Made by a program: the position numbers and the translations under genes
Notes under the pieces: generated by a model
Told to the model about the DNA's origin: nothing
Databases searched by the model: none
Seen by the model: only the letters and a program-made list of their open reading frames with translations
Part shown: positions 34,612 to 44,831 of the stretch, piece after piece
How the letters are laid out: each line of letters begins with the position of its first letter
Numbering within the stretch: position 1 is the stretch's first letter
DNA from: Arthrobacter sp. ISL-85
GTDB taxonomy: Bacteria; Actinomycetota; Actinomycetes; Actinomycetales; Micrococcaceae
Reading direction: 5' to 3'
Length of the DNA: 64,000 nucleotides
Assembly (NCBI RefSeq): GCF_018613675.1
Contig: NZ_JAGGPQ010000001.1
Span: 105,999-169,998 of the forward strand

Positions 34612-37047
34612 ATGGCCGGCAGCACTGGGCAGGATGAGATGCAGGACGAGATGCAGGACGAGATGCAGCAGGCCACCATGGAACAGGGGGAGCTGGAACT
34701 CGTTGACAGGTGGTGGCGCGCGGCCAACTACCTTTCGGTGGGGCAGATCTACCTGCGGTCCAATCCGCTGCTGCGGGAACCGCTGCAGGCGGAGGACACC
34801 AAGTCCCGCCTGCTGGGCCACTGGGGCACCACGCCCGGGCTTAACTTCGTCTACGCCCACCTGAACCGCGTGATCCGCCGCGACAACCTCGAGATGCTCT
34901 TTGTGGCCGGTCCCGGGCATGGTGGTCCCGCCGTCGTCGCCAATGCCTGGCTGGAGGGAACCTATTCCGAAATCTATGCGCATGTGGGCAACGATGAGGC
35001 GGGCCTGGCCGAGCTGTTCCGGCAATTCTCCTACCCGGGCGGCATTCCCAGCCACGCCGCCCCGGAAAGCCCCGGCTCCATCAGCGAAGGCGGTGAACTT
35101 GGATACTCCCTTGCCCACGCCTACGGATCGGTGTTCGACAACCCCCAGCTGGTGACCGCCGTCGTGATCGGCGACGGCGAGGCGGAGACCGGGCCCCTTG
35201 CCGCCAGCTGGCACTCGCACAACTTCCTGGACCCCGCAGTGGACGGCGCCGTGCTGCCCATCCTGCACCTCAACGGTTACAAGATCGCCAACCCCACCGT
35301 CCTGGCCCGGATGCCGCAGGATCAGCTGGAGCAGCTGCTGCGCGGGTATGGCCACGAGCCGTACTTCGTGACCGTGGCGGATCCGGACAACACGGAGCAG
35401 GCGCACCGTGATTTCGCGGCCGTGCTGGACCGGTGCCTGGCCGATATCAAGGCCATCCAGGACGCCCACCGGCAGAATCCGGACGCTGAAAAGGAGGGGG
35501 AGGGCGGGCATCACTGGCCCATGATCGTGCTGCGCTCGCCCAAGGGCTGGACCGGACCCCACATCGTGGACGGGCTGCAGGTGGAGGGGACGTGGCGGGC
35601 GCACCAGGTGCCGCTGGACGAGGTCCGCACCAACGGCGAGCACCTGAAGCAGCTGGAGGAGTGGCTGGAGTCCTACCGACCCAACGAGCTGTTCGACGGC
35701 GACGGCCGGCTCCGGCCCGACGTCGCCGAAGCCGCGCCCACCGGCGACTTCCGGATGAGCGCCACCCCGCACGCCAACGGTGGCGTGCTGAGGCGCGCGC
35801 TGAGGCTGCCCGCCTACCAGGACCACGCCGTCGAGGTCCCCACTGCCGGCGTCGAGCGCGTCAGCCCCATGGTCACGCTGGGCTCATGGATGCGGGACGT
35901 GATCGCGCACAACATGGAGAACTTCCGGCTGTTCGGTCCAGACGAGACGGCGTCCAACCGGCTGCAGAACGTCTACGAGGTCACCGACAAGGTGTGGCAG
36001 TACCGGATTGACGACGTCGACGAGCACCTGGCGCGGTCCGGCAGGGTGATGGAGGTGCTGAGCGAGCACCTGTGCCAGGGCTGGCTGGAGGGCTACCTCC
36101 TGACCGGCCGGCACGGGGTCTTCAACTGCTACGAGGCCTTCGTCCACATTGTCGATTCCATGTTCAACCAGCACGCCAAATGGCTCAAGGTCTCCCGCAG
36201 GCTGCCGTGGCGCCAGCCGGTGCCGTCGCTGAACTACCTGCTGTCATCCCACGTGTGGCAGCAGGACCACAACGGGTTCTCGCACCAGGACCCGGGCTTC
36301 ATCGACCACGCGGTGAACAAGAAGGCGGAGGTCATCCGGGTGTACCTGCCGCCGGACGCCAACACCCTGCTGTCCGTCATGGAGCACTGCCTGGCCTCCA
36401 CGGACTACGTGAACATCGTGGTCAGCGGCAAGCAGCCCTCGCCCACCTGGCTTGGCCCGGGCGATGCCGCCAACCATTGCCGCCGCGGCCTGGGGATCTG
36501 GACGTTTGCCGGCTCTGAGGTCCCCGGCGAGGAGCCCGACGTCGTGCTGGCCTGCGCCGGGGACGTTCCCACCGTGGAGACCGTGGCCGCCGCCGAACTG
36601 CTTCGCGATGGCGCGCCCGGACTCAAGGTACGGGTGGTCAACGTGGTGGACCTGATGCGGCTGCAGGACGAAAGCGAGCACCCGCACGGCCTTCCTGCCC
36701 ATGACTTCGACGGCATCTTCACCGCGGACAAGCCCGTCATTTTCGCCTACCACGGCTACCCGGCGCTGATCCACCGCCTGGCGTACCGCCGCACCAACCA
36801 GCAGGGCTTCCACGTGCACGGCTACAAGGAGGAGGGGACCACCACCACCCCGTTCGACATGGCCATGCTGAACGGCATTGACCGCTTCACCCTTGCCATC
36901 GACGCGATCGACCGGGTGCCGGGCCTGGCCGAGAAGCACTCGCTCCTGCGCCAGGACCTGCAGGACAGCCGGAACCGCGCCCGCGAGCACACCCGTACCC
37001 ACGGCGAGGACCCGGAGGAGATCCGGAACTGGAAGCTGGGCGGCTGA
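34612..37047 (+). CDS. xfp: Phosphoketolase (xylulose-5-phosphate/fructose-6-phosphate)
   Basis: An 811-aa thiamine-diphosphate enzyme splitting xylulose 5-phosphate or fructose 6-phosphate to acetyl phosphate. Near the N-terminus is [20 protein letters not shown]. The substrate loops are [12 protein letters not shown] and [17 protein letters not shown]. The cofactor motif is [19 protein letters not shown]. The C-terminal domain has [15 protein letters not shown]. The ATG at 34612 has AGGA 5 bases upstream. Codons 6-16 are a DEMQ tandem repeat before the conserved start. No acetate kinase gene is adjacent. Confidence 0.93.
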   Translation: MAGSTGQDEMQDEMQDEMQQATMEQGELELVDRWWRAANYLSVGQIYLRSNPLLREPLQAEDTKSRLLGHWGTTPGLNFVYAHLNRVIRRDNLEMLFVAGPGHGGPAVVANAWLEGTYSEIYAHVGNDEAGLAELFRQFSYPGGIPSHAAPESPGSISEGGELGYSLAHAYGSVFDNPQLVTAVVIGDGEAETGPLAASWHSHNFLDPAVDGAVLPILHLNGYKIANPTVLARMPQDQLEQLLRGYGHEPYFVTVADPDNTEQAHRDFAAVLDRCLADIKAIQDAHRQNPDAEKEGEGGHHWPMIVLRSPKGWTGPHIVDGLQVEGTWRAHQVPLDEVRTNGEHLKQLEEWLESYRPNELFDGDGRLRPDVAEAAPTGDFRMSATPHANGGVLRRALRLPAYQDHAVEVPTAGVERVSPMVTLGSWMRDVIAHNMENFRLFGPDETASNRLQNVYEVTDKVWQYRIDDVDEHLARSGRVMEVLSEHLCQGWLEGYLLTGRHGVFNCYEAFVHIVDSMFNQHAKWLKVSRRLPWRQPVPSLNYLLSSHVWQQDHNGFSHQDPGFIDHAVNKKAEVIRVYLPPDANTLLSVMEHCLASTDYVNIVVSGKQPSPTWLGPGDAANHCRRGLGIWTFAGSEVPGEEPDVVLACAGDVPTVETVAAAELLRDGAPGLKVRVVNVVDLMRLQDESEHPHGLPAHDFDGIFTADKPVIFAYHGYPALIHRLAYRRTNQQGFHVHGYKEEGTTTTPFDMAMLNGIDRFTLAIDAIDRVPGLAEKHSLLRQDLQDSRNRAREHTRTHGEDPEEIRNWKLGG
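34633..34668 (+). repeat. 12-bp tandem repeat at the start of xfp
   Basis: Three in-frame copies of the unit GAYGAGATGCAG encode [12 protein letters not shown]. Copies 2 and 3 are identical and copy 1 differs by one base. The second and third ATGs each have an AGGA 4 bases upstream (AGGACGAGATG). Positions are accurate to a few bases. Confidence 0.7.
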
Positions 37048-37051
37048 CCTA

Positions 37052-37834
37052 CTAAAGCGGGAGTTCGTCCATGCCGCAGGAGGGCAGGTGGATCCAGCCT
37101 TCGCTGCGGGCGGCGGCTGCGTGGGCGGCATCCGGCCGGAGCGTACGACGACGGGCGGTGGCCCGGGCGGCCAGCGAGGCAATGACGGCGTCGAACAGGT
37201 CGTCCGAACCGGCTAATTTGTCCTGGTGCCCGGCGAGGTCCAGCCACGGCGCCTGCTCTTCGAGGGCCGCCAGCAGGAGGCCCAGGCGCTCGGCTTCGGG
37301 TATGCCGCGGCCCTTGTAGCCGCGCCCGTTGAGGCCCCAGATCTTCAGTGCTGCGGCCGGGTAGACCTCGGCAAGCCGGCCGGACCCGTCCCGCGGCTGG
37401 GGGCCGTGCAGCACCGCGATCTTCGCCTGGATCACCGCGCAGCGCATGGCCGGGTGCGCCAGCCGGTCGGCGGAGACACTCAGCGGGATGAGCCCTGTTT
37501 GGCGCGTGACGAACCGGTCCGTGTCGCGGTAGGCAAGCAGCCGCCTGCCTGCGATCCCGTCGTGCTGGAGGACGGGTCCAGCGTCGAAGTTCAGGTGGCC
37601 GGTGAGGAACGGGACCAGCGCGTCAGGCCAGCCCAGGGGACAGTCGACGCCGGTCATGTCACAGGTGCCGAACAGCTCCACGATCTCCTGGTCGCCGACG
37701 TCCAGGGCCAGGTGGGTGAGCCGGGCGGTGCCGCCGGAGTCCTGGGAGCTGACGCTGGAGGTACTTTCCCATTCGATGATGGCGACGGCGGTCTTCTTCG
37801 TCGCCGCAGCCAGATCCACGCCCAGCGTCCTCAC
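37052..37834 (-). CDS. DUF429 family protein
   Basis: A 260-aa protein of the predicted RNase H-like DUF429 family. TLGVDLAAATKKTAVAIIEW is the first strand with the conserved Asp. MTGVDCPLGWPDALVPF follows, and SDDLFDAVIASLAARA carries the C-terminal acidic pair. The GTG at 37832-37834 starts the first strand; the frame stays open upstream into the esterase gene. It lies 19 bases after the esterase stop and may be co-transcribed with it. Biological role unknown. Confidence 0.8.
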   Translation of the reverse strand: MRTLGVDLAAATKKTAVAIIEWESTSSVSSQDSGGTARLTHLALDVGDQEIVELFGTCDMTGVDCPLGWPDALVPFLTGHLNFDAGPVLQHDGIAGRRLLAYRDTDRFVTRQTGLIPLSVSADRLAHPAMRCAVIQAKIAVLHGPQPRDGSGRLAEVYPAAALKIWGLNGRGYKGRGIPEAERLGLLLAALEEQAPWLDLAGHQDKLAGSDDLFDAVIASLAARATARRRTLRPDAAHAAAARSEGWIHLPSCGMDELPL

Positions 37835-37853
37835 GGGCAGCCCATCATGGCAT

Positions 37854-39176
37854 TCAGGCCGAGCGGTATCGCAGGACGCCGGGGATGCTGCCGGCCCCGC
37901 CAAGGTCCGCGCCCCGTGCAAAGCCGGCCCACAGCGTGCGCATCTCCCGGCCTGCCGCCTCCACGTCTTCCCAGGGGGCGCCGGCGATCAGGCCCACACC
38001 GTCCCATGTCTTCCGGTTGCCAAGCAGCAGTGGGAGGTCGATGGTGTGGGCGGCGCCGAACATGTTGCCCGGGGCGTGCCAGTCCACCACATAGCGGTGG
38101 GCCCGGCCTCCGGCCCTGGCATGGCGGCGGGCGAACCTGCGGGTTGCACGGCCATACACGGTTTCGGTGACCACCCAGTCGATGGCGCGCACGGCGGCAC
38201 GGCCCACCACTGGGACCGCGGCCAGGCGCATCAGGCGGGGGCTGCGGGGGAGGAACAGGCGGGCCTCCTCTGACGTATGGCCGATCAACACCTCGATGGC
38301 TGGCGCCGTGCGGTCCCACGCTGCTTCGATGCCGGATTCCTCCGGAAGGGGGTCGTGGCCATACTGCGTGCCAAAGGGCATGGCGGCCAGCATGCCGAAT
38401 TTCCGGGCCACCTGGGTGACCCGCTCCTCAACCGCCACCACCTCCATGGCCGGCGTCTCCTCCGATACGGATTCGGCGGCAATCCCCATGGCGTGGTTCA
38501 TCTTCGCCCGCCCCCGGGCGATGCCCAGCGGCGCGCTCTGGATGATGGCGCGCTGGAAGAGGGCGGGCGCTTCCGGCGTGGCCATCAAGTGGGCGATCGC
38601 GTCGCCGCCGGCAGACTGGCCGAACGCGGTGACCCGGCCCGGATCGCCTCCGAAAGCCGCTATGTTCCGCTGCACCCAACGGAACGCCTCGATTTGGTCC
38701 AGGAGTCCCAGGTTGCCGGGCCGGCCTGCCGGTGTGGCCAGGAAGCCGAACAGGCCCAGCCGGTAGGTTACGGAAACCACAATGACGCGGTTCTCGGCCA
38801 CCAGCCGGGCGGGGTCGAAGATGGCCAGGTCCCCGGAGCCGGTGGTGTAGGAGCCGCCGTGGATCCAGACCATGACGGGCAGCGTGTCGTCCGGATTCAG
38901 GTCGCCGGGCATGGTGATGGAAAGGTTCTGGCAGTCCTCGCTGCCCGGAAGCTCGCCGTATTTCGTGCCCAGGACGTCATCGAGGAAGGGCACCGGCGCC
39001 TGCGGGCAGGCGGGCGCGGGGGAGGTGGCGCGAAATTCCGCAGTCCAGTCGGGGGCCGGCGCCGGCGGCTGGAACCGTTGGGCGGTGGCGTAGGGAATGC
39101 CGGTGGCGCGAATGACGTCGCCATCCCTCCGGCCGCTGACGGGGCCGCACGGCGGATGGAACAAGAGTTGGGACAT
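37854..39176 (-). CDS. Type B carboxylesterase
   Basis: A 440-aa alpha/beta hydrolase of the carboxylesterase/lipase (para-nitrobenzyl esterase) family. The oxyanion hole is VMVWIHGGSYTTGSG, VTYRLGLFGFL follows, and the nucleophile elbow is FGQSAGG. The C-terminal His is in VDWHAPGNMFGAAHTIDLP. The ATG at 39174-39176 (MSQLLFHPPCGPVSG) suits the family; a GTG at 39197 would add 7 residues. No signal peptide. It hydrolyses esters; substrate unknown. Confidence 0.9.
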   Translation of the reverse strand: MSQLLFHPPCGPVSGRRDGDVIRATGIPYATAQRFQPPAPAPDWTAEFRATSPAPACPQAPVPFLDDVLGTKYGELPGSEDCQNLSITMPGDLNPDDTLPVMVWIHGGSYTTGSGDLAIFDPARLVAENRVIVVSVTYRLGLFGFLATPAGRPGNLGLLDQIEAFRWVQRNIAAFGGDPGRVTAFGQSAGGDAIAHLMATPEAPALFQRAIIQSAPLGIARGRAKMNHAMGIAAESVSEETPAMEVVAVEERVTQVARKFGMLAAMPFGTQYGHDPLPEESGIEAAWDRTAPAIEVLIGHTSEEARLFLPRSPRLMRLAAVPVVGRAAVRAIDWVVTETVYGRATRRFARRHARAGGRAHRYVVDWHAPGNMFGAAHTIDLPLLLGNRKTWDGVGLIAGAPWEDVEAAGREMRTLWAGFARGADLGGAGSIPGVLRYRSA

Positions 39177-39240
39177 CAGGGCTGGCTCGGAACTCACAGC
39201 CCCACGATGCCACAGATGTGCAGGTGCGGTTAAAGCGGAA

Positions 39241-39304
39241 AATCCCCGCCTCCCGGACGATTCCCCCTCGTACGGCGCGGGGATTTGTCCAGAAGGCGGG
39301 GATT
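39241..39304. repeat. Inverted GGGGATT repeats between esterase and ppa
   Basis: AATCCCCGCC (39241-39250) pairs perfectly with GGCGGGGATT (39295-39304). A third copy, GCGGGGATTT, sits in between (about 39278) and can pair with the same left arm. Alternative hairpins are therefore possible downstream of ppa on the minus strand, where it may act as terminator. Confidence 0.6.
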
Positions 39305-39341
39305 AGTGTTGTAGGCCGAACCAACGGGCCTACCGTCAGGA

Positions 39342-39830
39342 CTAGTGTCCGGTGGGGACGTAGCGCTTGATGGACGCTTCCAGTTCGGCTTCGGCGGCGG
39401 CGCGGTCGCCCCAGCCCTCGGCCTTGACCCATTTGCCGGGCTCGAGGTCCTTGTAGCGGGTGAAGAAGTGCTCGATTTCCTTGATCAGGAACTCGTTGAC
39501 ATCGCTGACTTCCTGGATGTGGTCAAAACGGGCATCCACGGGAACGCAGAGGATCTTCGCATCTCCGCCGCCGTCGTCGGTCATGTTGAAGACGCCGATG
39601 GGGCGGGACTCGACGATGACGCCGGGGTGCAGGTCGAAGTCCTGCAGGAGCACCAGCGCGTCCAGCGGGTCGCCGTCCTCGCCGAGGGTGTTCTCGAAGT
39701 ACCCGTAGTGCGTGGGGTACTGCATGGAGGTGAAGAGGACGCGGTCCAGGCGGACGCGGCCGGTCTCGTGGTCAACTTCGTACTTGACGCGTGATCCCCT
39801 GGGGATCTCGATGGTCACGTCGTGCTTCAT
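39342..39830 (-). CDS. ppa: Inorganic pyrophosphatase
   Basis: A 162-aa soluble family I pyrophosphatase, hydrolysing PPi to drive biosynthesis. The signature [12 protein letters not shown] contains the Mg-binding aspartates. [20 protein letters not shown] and [11 protein letters not shown] are further active-site segments. GAGGAG lies 6 bases before the ATG at 39828-39830, which replaces a longer frame. It diverges from dacB, as in mycobacteria. Confidence 0.96.
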   Translation of the reverse strand: MKHDVTIEIPRGSRVKYEVDHETGRVRLDRVLFTSMQYPTHYGYFENTLGEDGDPLDALVLLQDFDLHPGVIVESRPIGVFNMTDDGGGDAKILCVPVDARFDHIQEVSDVNEFLIKEIEHFFTRYKDLEPGKWVKAEGWGDRAAAEAELEASIKRYVPTGH

Positions 39831-39985
39831 GGAATGCTCCTCGGCAATTGCAGGGGGTGCGCGGCACACTTGACGGGCCCACAAAAAAGAGTGTCGGTGC
39901 CGCCGACTATTATTGAGGATATAGCGAGAGGCCCTGGAATCAGGAACTTGTGGGGATATTTCCGGACTTGAGGACCAGCACCAGC

Positions 39986-41482
39986 ATGACCAAAACAAGC
40001 GGCGGGGAACGGCTGCGCGCCCGTCGACGCCTGCGCCGGCGGAGCCCGGACGCGGGGCCCCACACGTCCTGGCCGCTGGCACTGGCCGCACTGATTCTGC
40101 TTGTCCTGGCCATCCCGGCAGCCATGCTGGTGGCCCCGGGATTCCTGGGCCCCGAGCCGCCGGCACCCACCCCTGCGCCGCCTGCCTGGCAACTGGCACC
40201 CGCCACCCTTGCTGCCCCGCAGGTGCTTGCACCGCTGCAGCCTTCCGCCCCGGTGCCCGTGCCCTCAGCGGTGACGGCCCAGCTGGAACCCGTGTTGAAG
40301 GCCGACGGCGGTGGTACTTTCACGGGCACGGTGCAGGACGCGCTCACGGGCCAGGTCCTCTTTGACCGGGGCGGGGCGGAAGGCCGGGTGCCGGCGTCGA
40401 ACCTTAAGTTGCTGACTGCTGTGGCCGCGCTGCGCACCCTGGGTCCGGACCGCCGCTTCACCACCAAGGTGGTGCGGGGGCCTGCTGCCGGGCAAGTGGT
40501 CTTGGTGGGCGGCGGCGACGTCCTCCTGGGTGCCGGGGAGTCGCGGCCGGACGAGGTGATGGGCCATGCCGGCCTGGCCACCCTTGCCGCCCTGACATTG
40601 CAGGCGCTGCAGGCCTCAGGTACCGCAGGGGAGATCAAGGTGCTCGTGGATGACTCCCTGTTCGCAGGCCCGGTGTTGAACCCCAACTGGCAGTCCGGCG
40701 ATGTGGAGGCCGGCGAAATTGCGCCCTTGTACCCGCTGGCCCTGAACTCTGCGCGCTTCGATCCCGCCGTCACCACGGGTCCCCGGCCCCAGGACTCCGC
40801 CATGACTGCGGCGGAGGCGTTCGCGGGGCAGCTCCGTGCGGCAGGTGCCGGGGCGGGACTCACGGTGACGGCCGGCGTCGAGCGTTCACCGGGCGCCGGC
40901 CTTGCCGGCGCCGCAGTCCTGGCCAGCGTTGACTCGGCTACCGTGGCGGAGCAGGTGGACCTGATGCTGCAGGTTTCGGACAACTACCTGGCCGAAACCA
41001 TGGGCCGGATGACGGCGCTGGCTACCGGCCGCCCCGGTAGCAACGATGGTGCCACTGCTGCGGTCGCGGCCGAGGTTGGGGCTGCCGGCATCCCTTCGGA
41101 CACCGTGAAACTGGTGGATGTCTGCGGGCTGGCCATGGGCAACCAGGTTTCCGCCCGCCAGTTCACGGATGTGGTGCGGACCATCGCCACCGGCGCCGAC
41201 GGCAGGCTTCGCGCCGCGCTGGACGGCTTCCCGGTCGGCGGGCTGTCGGGCACCTTGGACAGCCGCTACGGGGATGCCACTACCTCCGGTGGTGCCGGGC
41301 TGGTGCGCGCCAAGACCGGGACCTTGAACACCGTGCTGGCGCTGAGCGGCTATGTGGTGGACGGCGACGGCCGGCTCCTGGTGTTCTCCTTTATAGGAAA
41401 CGGCCTGACTCCCGGGGCTGCCGGCAATAAAGTCGCACTGGACCGGGCGGCCACCGCCCTGGCAGGTTGCGGCTGCCGCTAG
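39986..41482 (+). CDS. dacB: D-alanyl-D-alanine carboxypeptidase/endopeptidase (PBP4 type)
   Basis: A 498-aa exported peptidase S13 protein that trims peptidoglycan. A basic cytoplasmic segment precedes a membrane/signal helix (about 30-52), then a Pro/Ala linker. The Ser-Lys motif is [10 protein letters not shown], the SxN motif is SDNYLAET, and the third motif is AKTGTLNTV. The ATG at 39986 is preferred to a GTG at 39950. It heads the long plus-strand cluster running to panC. Confidence 0.92.
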   Translation: MTKTSGGERLRARRRLRRRSPDAGPHTSWPLALAALILLVLAIPAAMLVAPGFLGPEPPAPTPAPPAWQLAPATLAAPQVLAPLQPSAPVPVPSAVTAQLEPVLKADGGGTFTGTVQDALTGQVLFDRGGAEGRVPASNLKLLTAVAALRTLGPDRRFTTKVVRGPAAGQVVLVGGGDVLLGAGESRPDEVMGHAGLATLAALTLQALQASGTAGEIKVLVDDSLFAGPVLNPNWQSGDVEAGEIAPLYPLALNSARFDPAVTTGPRPQDSAMTAAEAFAGQLRAAGAGAGLTVTAGVERSPGAGLAGAAVLASVDSATVAEQVDLMLQVSDNYLAETMGRMTALATGRPGSNDGATAAVAAEVGAAGIPSDTVKLVDVCGLAMGNQVSARQFTDVVRTIATGADGRLRAALDGFPVGGLSGTLDSRYGDATTSGGAGLVRAKTGTLNTVLALSGYVVDGDGRLLVFSFIGNGLTPGAAGNKVALDRAATALAGCGCR

Positions 41483-41654
41483 GGCGGCTTGCTTGGATTT
41501 CGCGGCGCCCCGCTGCGACGCCAATGAGCGGCCGTGACCCGCATTAGCGGCGGGGCAGCAGCGGTTGCGCGGGCGAGGGCCGCTCCTGTGCAGTGGCTGT
41601 GGAAGTTTCGCCGGTCAGCGAACTTAAGGACGATCCCCGGCATGCTGTGTTCTG

Positions 41655-42809
41655 ATGGGAACCATGGAGTCCACTGCGCGCGAGTCCGCATCGACGTTGT
41701 CCCCAACAGCCCAGTCCAATCAGGCCCAGTCCCTGATCAACTGGGACCTCGCTGCTTCTACCGCGGCGCGGCTGGCTCCCGCCGGTCCGGTGCTGGACCA
41801 GGCGGCCATCGGGGAGGCGGTGGACAGCCTGCGCCGGCTCGCGGACGCCTCCGTGCCTCACGTCCACGAAATTACCCGGCTGGAAGCGGCGCGGGACCTG
41901 CGCGACTCCTCCGTGCTTGTGGTGGACCGGGCGTCCTGGGCCAAGGCCAACACCCAAAGCTTCGCGGTGATGCTTAAGCCCGCCATGCAGAAGATGCTGG
42001 ACAGCCGGCGCGGGAACCTCAGCCCCGCGGCCGCCCAGGTCAGCGGCGCCATTACCGGCAGCCAACTGGGCGCCGTCCTGGCCTTCCTGTCCAGCAAGGT
42101 CCTGGGCCAGTACGATCCCTTCGCGGCGCTGGCGGAGAACTCTACGGCCCCTGCTGCCGGCCGGCTCCTGCTGGTGGCACCGAACATCGTCTCGGTGGAG
42201 CGCGAACTCAACGTCGCACCGGAAGACTTCCGGCTTTGGGTATGCCTGCACGAGCAGACCCACAGGGTGCAGTTCGCGGCAGCTCCGTGGCTGCGCCACC
42301 ACATGCTGGAACAAATCGACGAACTCAGCGGGCACCTCCTGGGCAATGTTGGTTCCCTGATGGAGCGCGCCTCAGCTGCCGCGCGTTCGCTGAAGGATCG
42401 TTCCGCCACGGGAAACACTCCCGGCCGCGGCGCCATCCTGGACCTGTTGCAGGACCCGGAGGAGAAGGCCGCCATATCGCACCTCACCGCTGTGATGAGC
42501 CTCCTCGAAGGGCACGCGAACGTGGTCATGGATGCCGTGGACGCCAGCATCGTGCCCTCCGTCAAGACCATCCGGCAGCGCTTCAACGACCGCGGCAAGG
42601 ACCGCGGCGTGGTCGAAAAGTTCATCCGCAGCCTCCTGGGGCTGGACGCCAAGATGCGCCAGTACTCCGACGGCGCCCGCTTTGTCCGCGCGGTGGTGGA
42701 CGTGGCCGGGATGGACGGCTTTAACAAGGTATGGGAGTCCGTGGACCACCTGCCCACCGAGCCCGAGATCCACGACGCCAAGCTGTGGCTCGACCGGATG
42801 GGCCTCTGA
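41655..42809 (+). CDS. DUF2342 zinc-dependent metalloprotease-like protein
   Basis: A 384-aa zincin-like protein of the actinobacterial DUF2342 (F420-biosynthesis-associated) family. The metal motif is CLHEQTHRVQF (HExxH) at about 195-206. ALLEGHANVVMDAVDA-like helices (LLEGHANVVMD) provide the third ligand region. It sits between dacB and tilS, the same place as Rv3626c of M. tuberculosis. Cytoplasmic, function unknown. The ATG at 41655 has only a weak ribosome site; ATG 41664 is possible. Confidence 0.88.
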   Translation: MGTMESTARESASTLSPTAQSNQAQSLINWDLAASTAARLAPAGPVLDQAAIGEAVDSLRRLADASVPHVHEITRLEAARDLRDSSVLVVDRASWAKANTQSFAVMLKPAMQKMLDSRRGNLSPAAAQVSGAITGSQLGAVLAFLSSKVLGQYDPFAALAENSTAPAAGRLLLVAPNIVSVERELNVAPEDFRLWVCLHEQTHRVQFAAAPWLRHHMLEQIDELSGHLLGNVGSLMERASAAARSLKDRSATGNTPGRGAILDLLQDPEEKAAISHLTAVMSLLEGHANVVMDAVDASIVPSVKTIRQRFNDRGKDRGVVEKFIRSLLGLDAKMRQYSDGARFVRAVVDVAGMDGFNKVWESVDHLPTEPEIHDAKLWLDRMGL

Positions 42810-44021
42810 TTGTCCCCTTCCGATTTGCCTGACAGCCGGTTGCCTGACGCCCGGCTGCCTGACAGCCAGTCGCCTGGCGTGCCGGCCGTGCGCAGCGGCC
42901 GACGGCGGCCCGGCAGGCTGGCGCCCGTCGTCGGCACCGCGCGCAAACTGCTGCAAAACGCCCTGGCCGACGCCGGCTATCCCCGCCATGTCGTTGTCGC
43001 GTGCAGCGGCGGCCCCGATTCCCTGGCGCTCGCCGCCGTCGCCGCGTACTTTGCGCGCCGCGGCCACGTGGACGGACACCCCCTGACCGTGGGTGCGGTA
43101 GTGGTGGACCACCAGCTGCAGGAGGGGTCCGCTGAGGTTGCCGCCCGCACCGCCGAGGCACTGGACGCGCTGGGCCTGCAACCGGTGGAAGTCCGTCCTG
43201 TCACGGTTGCCGGTGCGGGCATCGGCCCCGAAGCCGCCGCCCGCGACGCCCGGCATGCCGCTCTCGAGGCAGCAGCTGAGGAGCAGGGCGCGGAGGCAAT
43301 CCTGCTGGGCCACACCCTGGATGACCAGGCTGAACAGGTACTGCTTGGCCTGGCCCGCGGCTCCGGAACGCGTTCCCTCGCGGGCATGCGCCCGGCCCGG
43401 GCAGGCGCCGGGAAGACCGTCCTGTTGCGCCCGTTCCTAGGCCTCCGGCGTGCGGACACGGAAGAGATCTGCGCCGTGGAGGAGCTGGACCCCTGGCACG
43501 ATCCCACCAACGCCGACCCCTCCTTCGCGCGCTCACGGACCCGGGTGGAGGTCCTCCCGCACCTCGAGGAAAAACTTGGTCCCGGCGTCGCCGAATCCCT
43601 GGCCCGGACCGCCGCAATCCTCCAGCTGGACGCTGACTACCTTGAGGATGTGGCGGCAAGCGCCTACGCATCCCTCGTGGAGCGGGACGGCAGCGGGCTG
43701 AGCCTGCCGGAGGAGGCGTTGCGGACACTGGCACCGGCCATCAGGTTCCGGGTCATCGCCAAGGCAGCGGCCGACGTCGGCGGGCAGCAGCCCAGCTACC
43801 GGCGTCTGTTGGCGGCGGAGTCACTGCTCCGGCGGCAGGGCTCTGCCGGTCCCGTCGAGCTTCCCGGCGGCGTGAATGTGTACCGGCTGTCACTGGCACA
43901 GCTCGAGGAATCGAAGGACCCGGCCACACCGGGGACAGCGGGCGGCGCCGGTTCCGTTCCCCGCGAACACGCGCGCTGTGGGAAGCTAGTATTCCGGCCT
44001 CAAAAACCGCCCGCAAAATAG
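42810..44021 (+). CDS. tilS: tRNA(Ile)-lysidine synthase
   Basis: A 403-aa N-type ATP pyrophosphatase that converts C34 of tRNA-Ile(CAU) to lysidine. The PP-loop is VVACSGGPDSLALAAV. GHTLDDQAEQVLLGLARGSG and DPTNADPSFARSRTR are TilS motifs. The start is uncertain: TTG at 42810 follows the previous stop directly, and the next 18 codons include a tandem LPDSR repeat not expected in the family. GTG codons at 42879 and 42888 are alternatives. Confidence 0.9.
   Translation: MSPSDLPDSRLPDARLPDSQSPGVPAVRSGRRRPGRLAPVVGTARKLLQNALADAGYPRHVVVACSGGPDSLALAAVAAYFARRGHVDGHPLTVGAVVVDHQLQEGSAEVAARTAEALDALGLQPVEVRPVTVAGAGIGPEAAARDARHAALEAAAEEQGAEAILLGHTLDDQAEQVLLGLARGSGTRSLAGMRPARAGAGKTVLLRPFLGLRRADTEEICAVEELDPWHDPTNADPSFARSRTRVEVLPHLEEKLGPGVAESLARTAAILQLDADYLEDVAASAYASLVERDGSGLSLPEEALRTLAPAIRFRVIAKAAADVGGQQPSYRRLLAAESLLRRQGSAGPVELPGGVNVYRLSLAQLEESKDPATPGTAGGAGSVPREHARCGKLVFRPQKPPAK
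42825..42878 (+). repeat. 15-bp tandem repeat at the start of tilS
   Basis: Units at 42825-42839, 42840-42854, 42855-42869 and a partial fourth, consensus TTGCCTGACAGCCGG. They encode LPDSR, LPDAR, LPDSQ and SPG. The first two units start with TTG, a possible start codon in frame. Confidence 0.75.
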
Positions 44022-44051
44022 TCGCACCCCGCATCTAAACAGGAGCCATTG

Positions 44052-44603
44052 GTGGATTCAAACGACGTCCAGGCAGATCTCAAGCACGTTCTCTACTCGA
44101 GGGAACAGATCCAGCAGCGCATCACCGAACTCGCCGCGCAGATCGACAAGGACTACGAGGGACGCGAAATCCTCATTGTTGGTGTCCTCAAAGGTGCCGT
44201 GATGGTCATGGCTGACCTGGCCCGGGCGCTCCACAGCCACATCTCGATGGACTGGATGGCCGTTTCCTCCTACGGCTCCGGGACCCAGTCCTCCGGCGTG
44301 GTGCGCATCCTCAAGGACCTGGACACCGACCTGATGGGCAAGGATGTGCTGATCGTCGAGGACATCATCGACTCAGGCCTCACCTTGTCCTGGCTCAAGA
44401 CCAACCTGGAATCACGCGGCACAGCCTCAGTGGAAATCTGCACGGCGTTCCGCAAGCCCACCGCGGCCAAAGTGGAGATCGACGTCAAGTACGTGGGCTA
44501 CGACATCCCCAACGAATTCGTCGTCGGCTATGGGCTGGACTACGCCGAAAAGTACCGCAACCTGGACTTCGTGGGCACCCTGGCCCCGCACGTCTACGAG
44601 TAA
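44052..44603 (+). CDS. hpt: Hypoxanthine phosphoribosyltransferase
   Basis: A 183-aa purine salvage enzyme making IMP or GMP from hypoxanthine or guanine and PRPP. The PRPP motif is VLIVEDIIDSGLTL, VGVLKGAVMVMADLA binds the base and pyrophosphate, and the flexible loop is SSYGSGTQSSG. AGGAG lies 6 bases before GTG 44052 but only 3 before TTG 44049, so GTG is chosen. Between tilS and ftsH as in most actinobacteria. Confidence 0.95.
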   Translation: MDSNDVQADLKHVLYSREQIQQRITELAAQIDKDYEGREILIVGVLKGAVMVMADLARALHSHISMDWMAVSSYGSGTQSSGVVRILKDLDTDLMGKDVLIVEDIIDSGLTLSWLKTNLESRGTASVEICTAFRKPTAAKVEIDVKYVGYDIPNEFVVGYGLDYAEKYRNLDFVGTLAPHVYE

Positions 44604-44831
44604 CCCCTCTGGCAGCACGGCAGTTCACGGCAATATTGCGGCCGGATCTGCCGCCAGAAGCGGTTCTGCGGAGGCCCTGGCGCACCCGCTACGCCCAAAG
44701 GGAACTTTTGCTTTTCGTTATGCGTGATTTACTCCGGACGGTGTATAGCTAGAAACTGACGCAGCACCATCACGCGCGCAGACTACTCGCCGTGAAGCAC
44801 TACCGGAAGGGACGGGGTCAGCCCCGAACAG

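Noticed and set aside
41483..41654. Terminator after dacB (CCCCGC and GCGGGG arms)
   Set aside because: Arms are short, far apart and imperfect, and no T tract follows; not enough to call.
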